From: Hymenobacter gummosus
Lineage (GTDB): Bacteria; Bacteroidota; Bacteroidia; Cytophagales; Hymenobacteraceae
Direction: 5' to 3'
Assembly: GCF_003970915.1 (NCBI RefSeq)
Contig: NZ_RXOF01000014.1
Coordinates: forward strand, 124,001-188,000
DNA: 64,000 nt
Below the pieces are notes generated by a model. That model worked only from the letters and a program-made list of their open reading frames with translations. It had not been told where the DNA came from and made no database searches. Made by a program: the position numbers and the translations under genes. Shown piece by piece: positions 33,292 through 40,830 of this stretch (positions within the stretch are counted from its first letter, which is position 1; each line of letters opens with the position of its first letter).

Positions 33292-33500
33292 CAAAAAGCC
33301 CCTCCAGCCGGTTGCCAGAGGGGCTTCTCAGATTCGGTTCGCCGCCCGGCCGGGTCCCACACCTGAAACCCGGCCTAGTTGCCGCATTTGGCGGCGAACC
33401 TGTGGAGTTAAACGCGGCTCCGGCCCCGCTGGCTGCGCCATAACTACGGGATTTGGCCTGCGCCTTACGCGGATTTTGCGCTGCGTAATGCTCCCCGCCA
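33292..33500 (-). ncRNA. structured RNA, copy 2 of a two-copy family
   Basis: Read on the minus strand, 33488-33444 forms TTACG...CGTAG around a smaller hairpin. 33400-33390 pairs with 33346-33336 (GGTTCGCCGCC with GGCGGCGAACC, 11 perfect pairs), enclosing GGCCGGGT/ACCCGGCC around the loop TTCAGGTGTGGG. The terminator (33325-33297, CCCCTC...GAGGGG type) is followed by a T-run. Single-stranded loops AATGCGGCAACT and TTTCAGGTGTGGGA are the same as in copy 1, while the stems differ by paired changes. It lies between the DinB gene and the small-protein pair. The 5' end may extend to about 33545. Confidence 0.7.
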
Positions 33501-33653
33501 CCGGCCCCAAGCCACGGCTTCTGCGCGAAATACGGAGCCGCCTTAACCCGTCAAAATGCGCCTTTGTACGGAGCAGTGCCAGTTCCCAATTCCCCATCTT
33601 GTATAGACTACCCGGCCGCGCTGCACTTTGCCCGTCATTCCCCTTCCCACGCC

Positions 33654-33962
33654 ATGCCCGAATCAGTCCACTCCCCCCTGAACCACTGGTGCATCCTGCG
33701 CGTGTACGCCGAGCCCAACGGCCCCGTAGCGGCCCTCATCCTGGTCACGCACACCCGCCGCGGCACCGACGTGCGCGAGTTTGAGCTGCCCTACCTGCTG
33801 TGGGACTCCCTGGGCACCCGCGCCACCGCCGAGCTGGTGCTGCGTCACTACGCCGCCTGCCACCCCGAAACCGTGGCGCGCCTGGGCCGCTGCACCGTCA
33901 AACGCCGCATTACGGCGGGCCTGCTGCGCCATTACTACGAGCAGCACCGGCAGTCGGCCTGA
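33654..33962 (+). CDS. small protein, first of a tandem paralogous pair
   Basis: A 102-aa protein from the ATG at 33654. It is alpha/beta with HWCILRVYAEPNGPVAAL, a TRRGTD turn and FELPYLLWDSLGTRATAELV, ending in a basic helix (LLRHYYEQHRQ). The middle matches the next gene: FELPYLLWDSLGT here and LELPRALWTSMGT there, followed in both by a helix ending HY/QY and a P-T turn. No signal peptide is present. I do not recognise the family. Confidence 0.6.
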   Translation: MPESVHSPLNHWCILRVYAEPNGPVAALILVTHTRRGTDVREFELPYLLWDSLGTRATAELVLRHYAACHPETVARLGRCTVKRRITAGLLRHYYEQHRQSA

Positions 33963-33986
33963 GCGTCCGCCTTTCTTCTTACCGGC

Positions 33987-34274
33987 ATGAGCAACTCCAT
34001 TTCCTACTGCGTGCAAGCCAGCGCGGCCCCGCGCACGGCCATGGTGCGGGTGCGCATCCGCTGCCGGGCGGCCGCCGGCTCCCACCACTGGCAGCTGGAG
34101 CTGCCCCGCGCGCTCTGGACCTCCATGGGCACCGGCCCGGCCGCCGACTTCATCGCCGAGCAGTATTTCGACTCCTACCCCACCACGCGGGAGCTGGTGG
34201 GACCGCAGCACATTGCCTGGGCCGTGGCCACCTCACTGCTCGACGTGGAAACGCACTTTCGCCCCGGCACCTGA
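33987..34274 (+). CDS. small protein, second of a tandem paralogous pair
   Basis: A 95-aa protein 24 bases after its paralogue. SYCVQASAAPRTAMVRVRIR, LELPRALWTSMGTGPAADFI and EQYFDSYPTTRELVGPQHIA align with the upstream protein at 30-40 % identity by eye. Both probably arose by duplication and are co-transcribed. Function unknown. Confidence 0.6.
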   Translation: MSNSISYCVQASAAPRTAMVRVRIRCRAAAGSHHWQLELPRALWTSMGTGPAADFIAEQYFDSYPTTRELVGPQHIAWAVATSLLDVETHFRPGT

Positions 34275-34400
34275 GCCGCGAAGCAAAATCCGGGTTATTC
34301 ACCCCCCAAAACCAGTATAAAACCGGGACCCCGGCGCCCCGGCCTGCCGTTTACCAACGAGCCGGGCCCGCGGTTGCGGCCCCGTGTCAGCCTTTGCCCC

Positions 34401-34709
34401 ATGCCTGCTTCTACTCCCCGCGCCGTTTTGCAGCTCCAGCTCGTGCCGGCCGGCCGCCGGTTGGATTTCGACCTGGCCCCGGACCACCACGCGCACGTGT
34501 ACCGCCGCAGCGCATACCAGCCCTGGGAATGCATTGCCTACAACGCCCACAGCCCCTTTGTCGACCGCGCCGCGCTGCCCGTGGGGGCACCCACCGAGTA
34601 CGTGGTGATTTACTACGACCCGGCCGGGCAGGTCACCGTGGCCACGCCCATTGCCCAGGTTGGGGCGGCCCTGCTGCCGGCAGCGCCCTGCGTGCTGGCC
34701 CTGCGCTAA
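34401..34709 (+). CDS. small beta-rich protein of unknown function
   Basis: A 102-aa protein from the ATG at 34401 (MPASTPRAVLQLQLVPAGRR). Strands such as RLDFDLAPDHHAHVYRRS, EYVVIYYDPAGQVTVATPIA and AAPCVLALR suggest a compact beta sandwich. SPFVDRAALPVGAPTEYVVI resembles the strand pattern of fibronectin-like modules. No signal peptide is visible. It follows the paralogous pair by about 130 bases on the same strand. Confidence 0.55.
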   Translation: MPASTPRAVLQLQLVPAGRRLDFDLAPDHHAHVYRRSAYQPWECIAYNAHSPFVDRAALPVGAPTEYVVIYYDPAGQVTVATPIAQVGAALLPAAPCVLALR

Positions 34710-34747
34710 AGGCGCCGCATCAGGCCGCGTGCGGGGCTTCTTCGGCG

Positions 34748-34755
34748 TACCTTTG
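34748..34755 (+). promoter_or_regulatory. perfect -7 box (TACCTTTG) before the SulP remnant
   Basis: TACCTTTG matches TAnnTTTG exactly. No TTG is found 19-21 bases upstream, so it is a half-supported promoter, about 130 bases before the relict start codon. Confidence 0.3.
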
Positions 34756-34887
34756 CGGGTGCCAATGCCTGCCCCGACCGCTTTCACTTTCCGGCTTACT
34801 CCACCCTGCGAAAGGGCCCGCCTGCTCTTTGCCGCCGCTTCCCGGCCGAAGCGTGCGGCTTTTCTTTTGCCCTTTCTCAGCCTTTCT

Positions 34888-35877
34888 ATGTTTGCCCTTT
34901 AGCCTTACCTGGCGCAGTACAAAGTCAACGTCAAAAACGAAATTCTGGCCGGCCTCACCACCGCCCTGGCCCTGGTGCCCGAGGTGGTAGCCTTTGCCTT
35001 GCTGGCCCACATCAGCCCGCTGGTGGGCATCGGCTCGGCCTTTGTCATTTGTTTGGTCACCAGCATTTTCGGCGGGCGGCCGGGCATGATATCCGGCGCG
35101 GCCGGCTCGGTGGCAGTGGTTATCGTGAGCCTGGTAGTGCAGCACGGGCCGGAGTACCTGTTTGCGGCCGTGGTGCTGATGGGCCTCCTCCAGATGGCCA
35201 TTGGGCTGCTGCGCCTGGGCAAGTTTATCCGCCTGGTGCCGCAGCCGGTGGTGTTCGGCTTCGTCAACGGCCTGGCGCTGATCATCTTCATGGCCCAGCT
35301 GGAGCAGTTCAAAGTACGCGACGCCGTGACGGGCACCGAGCACTGGCTTACCGGCTTGGCCCTGGCGGTGCTGCTGGGCGTGGTGGTATCGGCCCTGGCC
35401 TTTGCCTGGGAAAACGCCAAGCGCATCCGGGCCCGCAAGTACCTCGACGCGGCCGGCGTGAAGCACTACGAAATCTACGGCCCGCTCTTTTTCGGCTCGG
35501 TGCAGGCCTTCACCGAGAAGTTTGACCCCGCCGCCGACCCGGCCGAGGTCGTCATCGACTTCCAGGGCAGCCGCGTGGCCGATATGTCGGGCATCGACGC
35601 GCTGCACAAGCTTACGGAGCGCTACCAGCGCCTGGGCAAAACCCTGCACCTGCGCCACCTCAGCCCCGACTGCCGCCAGCTGCTGCACAACGCCGGGGCG
35701 CTTATCGAAGTGAACATCCTCGAAGACCCGGTGTACCGCGTGGCCACGGAAGCGAAGGGCAGTGGCATAAGCTTTAGCTTGTGCTGGCGCGGTACGCGCC
35801 AAGGCGGAGCTGCAGCCGTGCAGACTATTCAAACGATATGGTCCCGAATTGCGGCCCTTGGCCGCAGCACAAGCTAA
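34888..35877 (+). pseudogene. SulP/SLC26-type anion transporter gene, decayed
   Basis: ATG 34888 reads MFAL and then meets an in-frame TAG at 34900-34902. The frame continues PYLAQYKVNVKNEILAGLTT and VAFALLAHISPLVGI, the usual N-terminus of SulP transporters. About five membrane segments follow to LAVLLGVVVSAL, and then the chain jumps into FAWENAKRIRARKYLDAA and a STAS domain (VVIDFQGSRVADMSGIDALH). A normal member has about 10-14 helices and 500 or more residues, so the central helices are missing. After VYRVATEAK the last 39 codons are repeat family B. It has a premature stop, an internal in-frame deletion and a replaced 3' end. Confidence 0.8.
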
Positions 35878-35890
35878 AGCTTATGCCACT
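35761..35890. repeat. repeat family B, copy 1
   Basis: AGTGGCATAAGCTTTAGCTT plus GTGCTG (35761-35786) is perfectly complementary to the 26 bases at 35865-35890. The loop contains GCGCGGTACGCGC and AACGATATGGTCCCGAATT. It overwrites the 3' end of the SulP remnant. Copy 2 lies at 53930-54034. Confidence 0.85.
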
Positions 35891-35896
35891 CCTCCT

Positions 35897-36283
35897 CTAC
35901 TCCACCAGCTGCGCGTGCAGCCGGTTTAGCGTCTCGGCCGCATCGTGGCAGAGGCCGGGGTGCACGGCGGAAGTCTGCACGATGGTGCTGCGGGTGGCCG
36001 TGAGCCAGCGGAACCGCTCGGCCAGGCCCAACTGCCCGATGGGGCCGCCTTCCTTCCTCCCGCGGCAGATTTTGTCGAAGGCGTGCAGGCGGGCCTGCAG
36101 CTCGCCCAGGTCCAGCTTGTCGCCGGCGAAGGCGCGCAGGCGGGCTTCGGGCAGCAGGTAGCGGCACTGCAGGAAGCCCTGGTCGCGGCAGTAGAGCACC
36201 ACGCCCACGTTCAGGAACTCCTCGCGCTCCACGCGCGGCACCACGCGTAGCACGGCGTATTCAAACAAGTGCTTGTCGGGCAT
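35897..36283 (-). CDS. DUF3037 protein (HipA partner)
   Basis: A 128-aa protein starting MPDKHLFEYAVLRVVPRVER. The phrase EFLNVGVVLYCRDQGFL and the helix LGELQARLHAFDKIC are typical of DUF3037. It overlaps the end of the HipA-like gene by 23 bases, so the two are translated from one message. DUF3037 proteins are usually found next to HipA-like kinases. Their role is unknown; a substrate adaptor or antitoxin-like function is inference. Confidence 0.82.
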   Translation of the reverse strand: MPDKHLFEYAVLRVVPRVEREEFLNVGVVLYCRDQGFLQCRYLLPEARLRAFAGDKLDLGELQARLHAFDKICRGRKEGGPIGQLGLAERFRWLTATRSTIVQTSAVHPGLCHDAAETLNRLHAQLVE

Positions 36284-37049
36284 GGTCGGCTTCGGCGGTG
36301 AAGGTAGCGGAGGCGGCCACGCGGGCCGTCAGGAATTGCACGTAGGCGGCGCGCTGCTCGGCCGGCGTGCGGTCCGGTTCTACCAGCCACACGTCGGGTA
36401 CCAGCGCCACGATGCTTTCGATGACCTCGGGCGTGAGGCGCGGGCGCAGCTCGGCGTCGACCTGCGGCAGCTCCGTGGCGCGGGGCAGCAGCACGTGGTC
36501 CTTGATCTGCGGAAACGGCCGGGGCTTGGCGGCCCAGTCGGGGCCGGTGTGGTGGGCGTACAGGGCCGCGCCGTGGTCGATCAGCCACAGCTCCCGGTGC
36601 CACATGAGCATGTTGGTGTTGCGGGCGGTGCGGTCCACGTTCAGCGTCAGCGCGTCGAGCCAGACGACCTGGGAGGCCAGCCGGGCATCGACGGCCGTGA
36701 CGAGCGGATCGAAGGTGATGGCGCCCGAGAGGTAATGCAGGGCCAGGTTCAGCCCCTCGCTGGCGCGAAGCAGGTCCTGGATTTCTTCGTCGGGCTCGGT
36801 GCGGCCGAAGGCTTCGTCCAAGCGCACGAACACCAGCTCGGGCACGCGCAAACCCAGCGCGCGGGCCAGCTCGCCCACCACCAGCTCGGCAATCAGCGCC
36901 TTGGGGCCCTGGCCGGCGCCGCGGAACTTCACCACGTAGAGGAAACCGTCGTCGGCTTCGACCAGGGCGGGCAGGGAGCCGCCTTCGCGCAGCGGCGTCA
37001 CGTAGCGCGTCACGTCGACGGTGCGCAGCTGGGGGGATTCGGTGGGCAT
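36261..37049 (-). CDS. HipA-like serine/threonine kinase-fold protein
   Basis: About 262 aa from MPTESPQLR at 37049 (a second start 24 bases upstream is possible). DDGFLYVVKFRGAGQGPKAL gives the ATP-binding lysine strand, LAELVVGELARALGLRVPEL follows, and WLDALTLNVDRTARNTNML and LWLIDHGAALYAHH hold the likely catalytic D and metal-binding residues (N-V-D-R-x-x-x-N and D-H-G). This is the short HipA family seen with DUF3037, without the N-terminal HipA domain or a HipB antitoxin. Targets are unknown. Confidence 0.8.
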   Translation of the reverse strand: MPTESPQLRTVDVTRYVTPLREGGSLPALVEADDGFLYVVKFRGAGQGPKALIAELVVGELARALGLRVPELVFVRLDEAFGRTEPDEEIQDLLRASEGLNLALHYLSGAITFDPLVTAVDARLASQVVWLDALTLNVDRTARNTNMLMWHRELWLIDHGAALYAHHTGPDWAAKPRPFPQIKDHVLLPRATELPQVDAELRPRLTPEVIESIVALVPDVWLVEPDRTPAEQRAAYVQFLTARVAASATFTAEADHARQALV

Positions 37050-37115
37050 GTTTTCTTGGATTCGGAGCGACAAAGAAACGGATGGCTTGACTTACGGTGC
37101 AGGCGTCGGGTTCCC

Positions 37116-37145
37116 GCAGAGGTGCGCAGAAGTTCCGCGGAGGTT
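37116..37145. repeat. short direct-repeat element (CGCAGAGGTGCGCAGAAG type)
   Basis: CGCAGAGGTGCGCAGAAGTT and CGCGGAGGTTGGCTACG. The same word series (CGCAGAGGTTCGCAGAAG, GCGGAGGCTCGCAGAGG) recurs at about 45752-45795 in front of the LRR-kinase gene. This is a dispersed low-complexity repeat of GCAGAGG units. Confidence 0.55.
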
Positions 37146-37186
37146 GGCTACGCCTTCCTTCGGGTCGCAGAGCTGTTCTGACGGCA

Positions 37187-37948
37187 TTAGCTTTTGCGGT
37201 ACCACCCGTCCTCCCGCGGCTCGTCCTCCCACGGCGGGGCTTCGAGCAGCTGCCCGAGAAACCGGCCTTGTAACCGCTCCTGCACCTGCTGCCACAGCGC
37301 CCGGAGCGCGGGCACTTCCTGCTGCCGCCAGCTCCGGTCGTATACGTCCGTCGCGGTGCGGGCCAGCCACAGCTGATGGTAGATGACTTGCAGGCAGCGG
37401 CGGTAGTCGTCGGCGGCCTGGGTGGGCAGCTGCAGCTGCCGGCGCACGTCGCCACGCGCCAGCAGTATCGCCGCGCCACCCTGGCGCTGCAGGTGCGGCA
37501 GGGCAAGGAAGCGCGTGTAGGCCAGCTCGGCGTCGGCGTAGCGGCCGAGTTTCTCGCTCAGGCGGGCGCAGCTGAGCAGCTGGTCATCAGCGTTCGGGTC
37601 GCCGCGGCGGGCCCCGGCAGCCACGGCCCGCTGATAGTCGGCCAGGGCGCGGGCCGGCTGCTGCAGGTATTCCAGGCAGTAGGCGCGGTTGCGGTAGGCC
37701 CAGTAATAGGTCGAATCAAAGCTCTGGGCCTTGGTGTAGTCTCCAATGGCTTCGCCCGCACCCAGGGCCCTGCGCAGCGTCACCGGGCCGGTATTCATGT
37801 AACCGGCGCCGAGCTGGAAATAGTATTCGGCGGAGTCCGGCTGCTGAGCCCGCGCCGCGCCGCCCGCGGCCAGCAACCAGGCAGCCAACAGGAACCCACG
37901 AGCGGACGTGATGCGCCGCAGCGCGGAGGAAAGACGGGAATCGGGCAT
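37187..37948 (-). CDS. exported TPR-repeat protein
   Basis: A 253-aa protein with an export signal (ARGFLLAAWLLAAGGAARAQ). Helix pairs with TPR spacing follow: YYFQLGAGYMNTGPVTLRRA, IGDYTKAQSFDSTYYWAYRN, LEYLQQPARALADYQRAVAA and LGRYADAELAYTRFLALPHL. The end is tryptophan-rich and acidic (EAPPWEDEPREDGWYRKS). TPR proteins mediate protein contacts in the periplasm, but the partner is unknown. Confidence 0.75.
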   Translation of the reverse strand: MPDSRLSSALRRITSARGFLLAAWLLAAGGAARAQQPDSAEYYFQLGAGYMNTGPVTLRRALGAGEAIGDYTKAQSFDSTYYWAYRNRAYCLEYLQQPARALADYQRAVAAGARRGDPNADDQLLSCARLSEKLGRYADAELAYTRFLALPHLQRQGGAAILLARGDVRRQLQLPTQAADDYRRCLQVIYHQLWLARTATDVYDRSWRQQEVPALRALWQQVQERLQGRFLGQLLEAPPWEDEPREDGWYRKS

Positions 37949-38013
37949 ACAGGCTTAGGGGTCAATGCCCGCTCTAACGGCGCAAGCTACGCTGCCGTGT
38001 GCGTCGGCCCGCC

Positions 38014-40719
38014 TCAGCGGCTCAAAAACCGCTGCAGATACGGCGCCGTGCGGCTTTGCTTGCTCCGCGCCACCTCGGCCGGCGGGCCCTCGGCCACCAC
38101 CCGGCCGCCCTCCTCACCGGCGCCGGGGCCCATGTCGATGAGCCAGTCGGAGGCGGCGGCCACGCGCATGTCGTGCTCCACCAGCACCACGGTGTTGCCC
38201 GCGTCGACGAGGCGGCGCAGCTGGGCGAGCAGGCGTTCCACGTCGGCGGGGTGCAGGCCGGTGGTGGGCTCGTCGAGCACGTAGAGCGTGTCGCCGCGCT
38301 GGGCCTTTTGCAGCTCGGTGGCTAGCTTGATGCGCTGGGCCTCGCCGCCCGACAGCTCGGTGGCCGGCTGGCCCAGGCGCAGGTAGCCCAGGCCCACTTC
38401 GCGCAGCACCCCGAGGGCGCGCTGCACCGGCGGCTCCTCGTCGAAGAACTCGTGGGCGTCGTCCACGGTCAGCGCCAGCACCTCGGCAATATTCTTCTCG
38501 CGGTAGCGGATTTCGAGGGTTTTGGCGTTGTAGCGCGCCCCCTGGCACACCGGGCAGGGCGCGTACACCGAGGGCAGAAACAGCAGCTCCACCATCACGA
38601 AGCCTTCGCCCTGGCAATTCTCGCAGCGGCCCTTGGCCACGTTGAAAGAGAAGCGGCCCGCGTCGTAGCGGCGCCGGCGGGCCTCGGGCGTGGCGGCGAA
38701 AAGCTTGCGCACGTGGTCGAACAGCCCGGTGTAGGTGGCCATGTTGGAGCGCGGCGTGCGGCCGATGGGCTTCTGGTCGACGCGCACGAGGCGGCGTATG
38801 GTCTGCAGGCCGTCGGTAATCCGCCCGGATTGGGAATTAATAATTAATAATGAAGAATTAAGAATTGGCTCTTCTGCTTCCGCCGAATCAATTATTAATT
38901 CTTCATTATTAATTCCTAATTCCGACGCCACCAGCTCCACCAGCACCTGCGACACCAACGACGACTTGCCCGAGCCCGACACGCCCGTTACCGTGGTCAT
39001 CACACCCAGCGGAAACTGCACGCTCAGCCCGTCGAGGTTGTTGCGGCGCACGTCGGCGAGGCGCAGCCAGCCGGCAGGGAGCTTCGGGGCGGCTGCGGAT
39101 GGGTCAGGTGCGACGGGCCGGTCGGCTTTCCTGGCCGAAGCGGCGGTGGTGGACGAGCCGGAATCGGCCGACGTGGTGGCTGCGGACGAGCCGGCCGCCT
39201 CGTTCGGGCGGACGCGGGCTGAAGCCCGCGCTACATCGGCGGCTTCCTGCCGGAACAGGTAGCGGCGCGTCTGGGAGGCATCCACCGCGGCGAGGCCTTC
39301 GACGGGGCCGCTGTAGAGCACCTGCCCGCCGTGCTGCCCGGCGGCGGGGCCCACGTCGACCAGCCAATCGGCCTGGCGCACCACGTCGAGGTTGTGCTCC
39401 ACCACGAACAGGGTGTTGCCGGCGGCTTTGAGGCCGTGCAGGGCGCGCAGCAGGGCTTCGGTATCGGAGGGGTGCAGGCCGGCCGAGGGCTCGTCGAGCA
39501 CGTAGACGACGCCGAACAGATTGGAGTAGAGCTGGGTGGCCAGGCGCAGGCGCTGCAACTCGCCCGGCGAGAGGGTGGGCGTGCTGCGCTCCAGCTGCAG
39601 GTAGCCCAGGCCCAGGTCGAGCAGCACCTGCAGGCGGGCTTCCAGGTCGCAGGTGATGCGGCGGGCTACTTCGGCCTGCTCGGGGTGCTGGGCGTCGTGC
39701 TTACGGCGGCCCTTGGCGGTGCCCTCGGCGTAGGGCCTGAGCAGCTCGGCCACGCGCTTGAGCGGCTGCCGGGCCATGTCGGCAATGTCGAGGCCGGCGA
39801 AGGTGACTGACAGGCTTTCCAGGCGCAGGCGCTTGCCGTGGCAGGTGGGGCACTCGGTGCTGAGCATGTACTGCAGGGCCCGCTTTTTCATCAACGGGCT
39901 CTGGGTGGTGGCGAAGGTGTGCAGCACGTGGCGCCGGGCGCTGGTGAAGGTGCCCATGTAGTTGGGCGGCTCCTTGCGCTTGAGGGCCCGCTGCGTTTCG
40001 GCGGGCGAGTAGCCGGGGTACACGGGCACTACCGGCTGCTCCTCGGTAAACAGAATCCAGTCGCGCTGCTCCTGGGGCAAGTCCTGCCAGGGCCGGTCCA
40101 CGTCGTAGCCCAGCGTGACGAGGATGTCGCGCTGGTTTTGCCCGCCCCAGGCTTGCGGCCAGGCCTGAATGGCCCGCTCGCGGATGGTGAGCGTGGGGTC
40201 GGGCACCATCGACTGCTCCGTGACGGTGTAGATGCGGCCCAGGCCGTGGCACTCGGGGCAGGCGCCCTCGGGGGTGTTGGCCGAAAACGCCTCGGCGTAG
40301 ATGATGCCCTGCCCGGCGGGGTAGTCGCCGGCACGGGAGTAGAGCATGCGCAGCAGATTCGACAGGGTGGTGACCGAGCCCACCGACGAGCGGGTGGTGG
40401 GCGTGCCGCGCTGCTGCTGCAGGGCCACCGCCGGCGGCAGCCCGTCGATGCGGTCCACGGCCGGCACCGACATCTGGTGGAACAGGCGCCGGGCGTAGGG
40501 CGACACCGACTCCAGGTAGCGGCGCTGGGCCTCGGCGTAGAGCGTGCCGAAAGCCAGCGAGGACTTGCCCGAGCCCGACACGCCGGTAAACACCACCAAG
40601 GCGTCGCGCGGAATGTCCACGTCCACGTCGCGCAGGTTGTGTTCCCGCGCCCCGCGCACCTGCACGAAACCGGAATTGGGGGAAGTAGCGGCGGCGGGAC
40701 GTTGGGCAGAATCGGGCAT
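38014..40719 (-). CDS. UvrA2-like ABC ATPase
   Basis: About 901 aa from the ATG at 40719 (MPDSAQRPAAATSPNSGF). Two ABC cassettes are complete: VFTGVSGSGKSSLAFGTLYA with LSPGELQRLRLATQL, and TGVSGSGKSSLVSQVL with LSGGEAQRIKLATELQ. Zinc modules are CPECHGLG, CPTCHGKRL and CENCQGEGF...CPVCQGARYN. The stretch before CPECHGLG is short, so the UvrB-binding domain is missing, as in UvrA2 proteins linked to drug or DNA-damage tolerance. A 50-residue A/S-rich linker separates the halves. An AT-rich inverted repeat (38833-38923) is read in frame within the second cassette as NNEELIIDSAEAEEPILNS. Confidence 0.9.
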   Translation of the reverse strand: MPDSAQRPAAATSPNSGFVQVRGAREHNLRDVDVDIPRDALVVFTGVSGSGKSSLAFGTLYAEAQRRYLESVSPYARRLFHQMSVPAVDRIDGLPPAVALQQQRGTPTTRSSVGSVTTLSNLLRMLYSRAGDYPAGQGIIYAEAFSANTPEGACPECHGLGRIYTVTEQSMVPDPTLTIRERAIQAWPQAWGGQNQRDILVTLGYDVDRPWQDLPQEQRDWILFTEEQPVVPVYPGYSPAETQRALKRKEPPNYMGTFTSARRHVLHTFATTQSPLMKKRALQYMLSTECPTCHGKRLRLESLSVTFAGLDIADMARQPLKRVAELLRPYAEGTAKGRRKHDAQHPEQAEVARRITCDLEARLQVLLDLGLGYLQLERSTPTLSPGELQRLRLATQLYSNLFGVVYVLDEPSAGLHPSDTEALLRALHGLKAAGNTLFVVEHNLDVVRQADWLVDVGPAAGQHGGQVLYSGPVEGLAAVDASQTRRYLFRQEAADVARASARVRPNEAAGSSAATTSADSGSSTTAASARKADRPVAPDPSAAAPKLPAGWLRLADVRRNNLDGLSVQFPLGVMTTVTGVSGSGKSSLVSQVLVELVASELGINNEELIIDSAEAEEPILNSSLLIINSQSGRITDGLQTIRRLVRVDQKPIGRTPRSNMATYTGLFDHVRKLFAATPEARRRRYDAGRFSFNVAKGRCENCQGEGFVMVELLFLPSVYAPCPVCQGARYNAKTLEIRYREKNIAEVLALTVDDAHEFFDEEPPVQRALGVLREVGLGYLRLGQPATELSGGEAQRIKLATELQKAQRGDTLYVLDEPTTGLHPADVERLLAQLRRLVDAGNTVVLVEHDMRVAAASDWLIDMGPGAGEEGGRVVAEGPPAEVARSKQSRTAPYLQRFLSR
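38833..38923. repeat. AT-rich inverted repeat inside the UvrA2-like gene
   Basis: A 34-base arm (38833-38866) of GAATTAATAATTAATAATGA type pairs with 38890-38923 with few mismatches. It is about 20 % GC in a gene of about 70 % GC and keeps the reading frame. It replaces the normally short loop between the Walker A helix and GRTPRSNMATYTGLF. Confidence 0.8.
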
Positions 40720-40830
40720 GGGGGCAGACGTAAAAACCGGCTCAGTATACGGCATTGGGGCCGGCGGCGTCCGACCTCCGGGCCTTAACAACTGGCCTCG
40801 AGCCCCTAGCCGGCTTATCTTGCGCGACTT

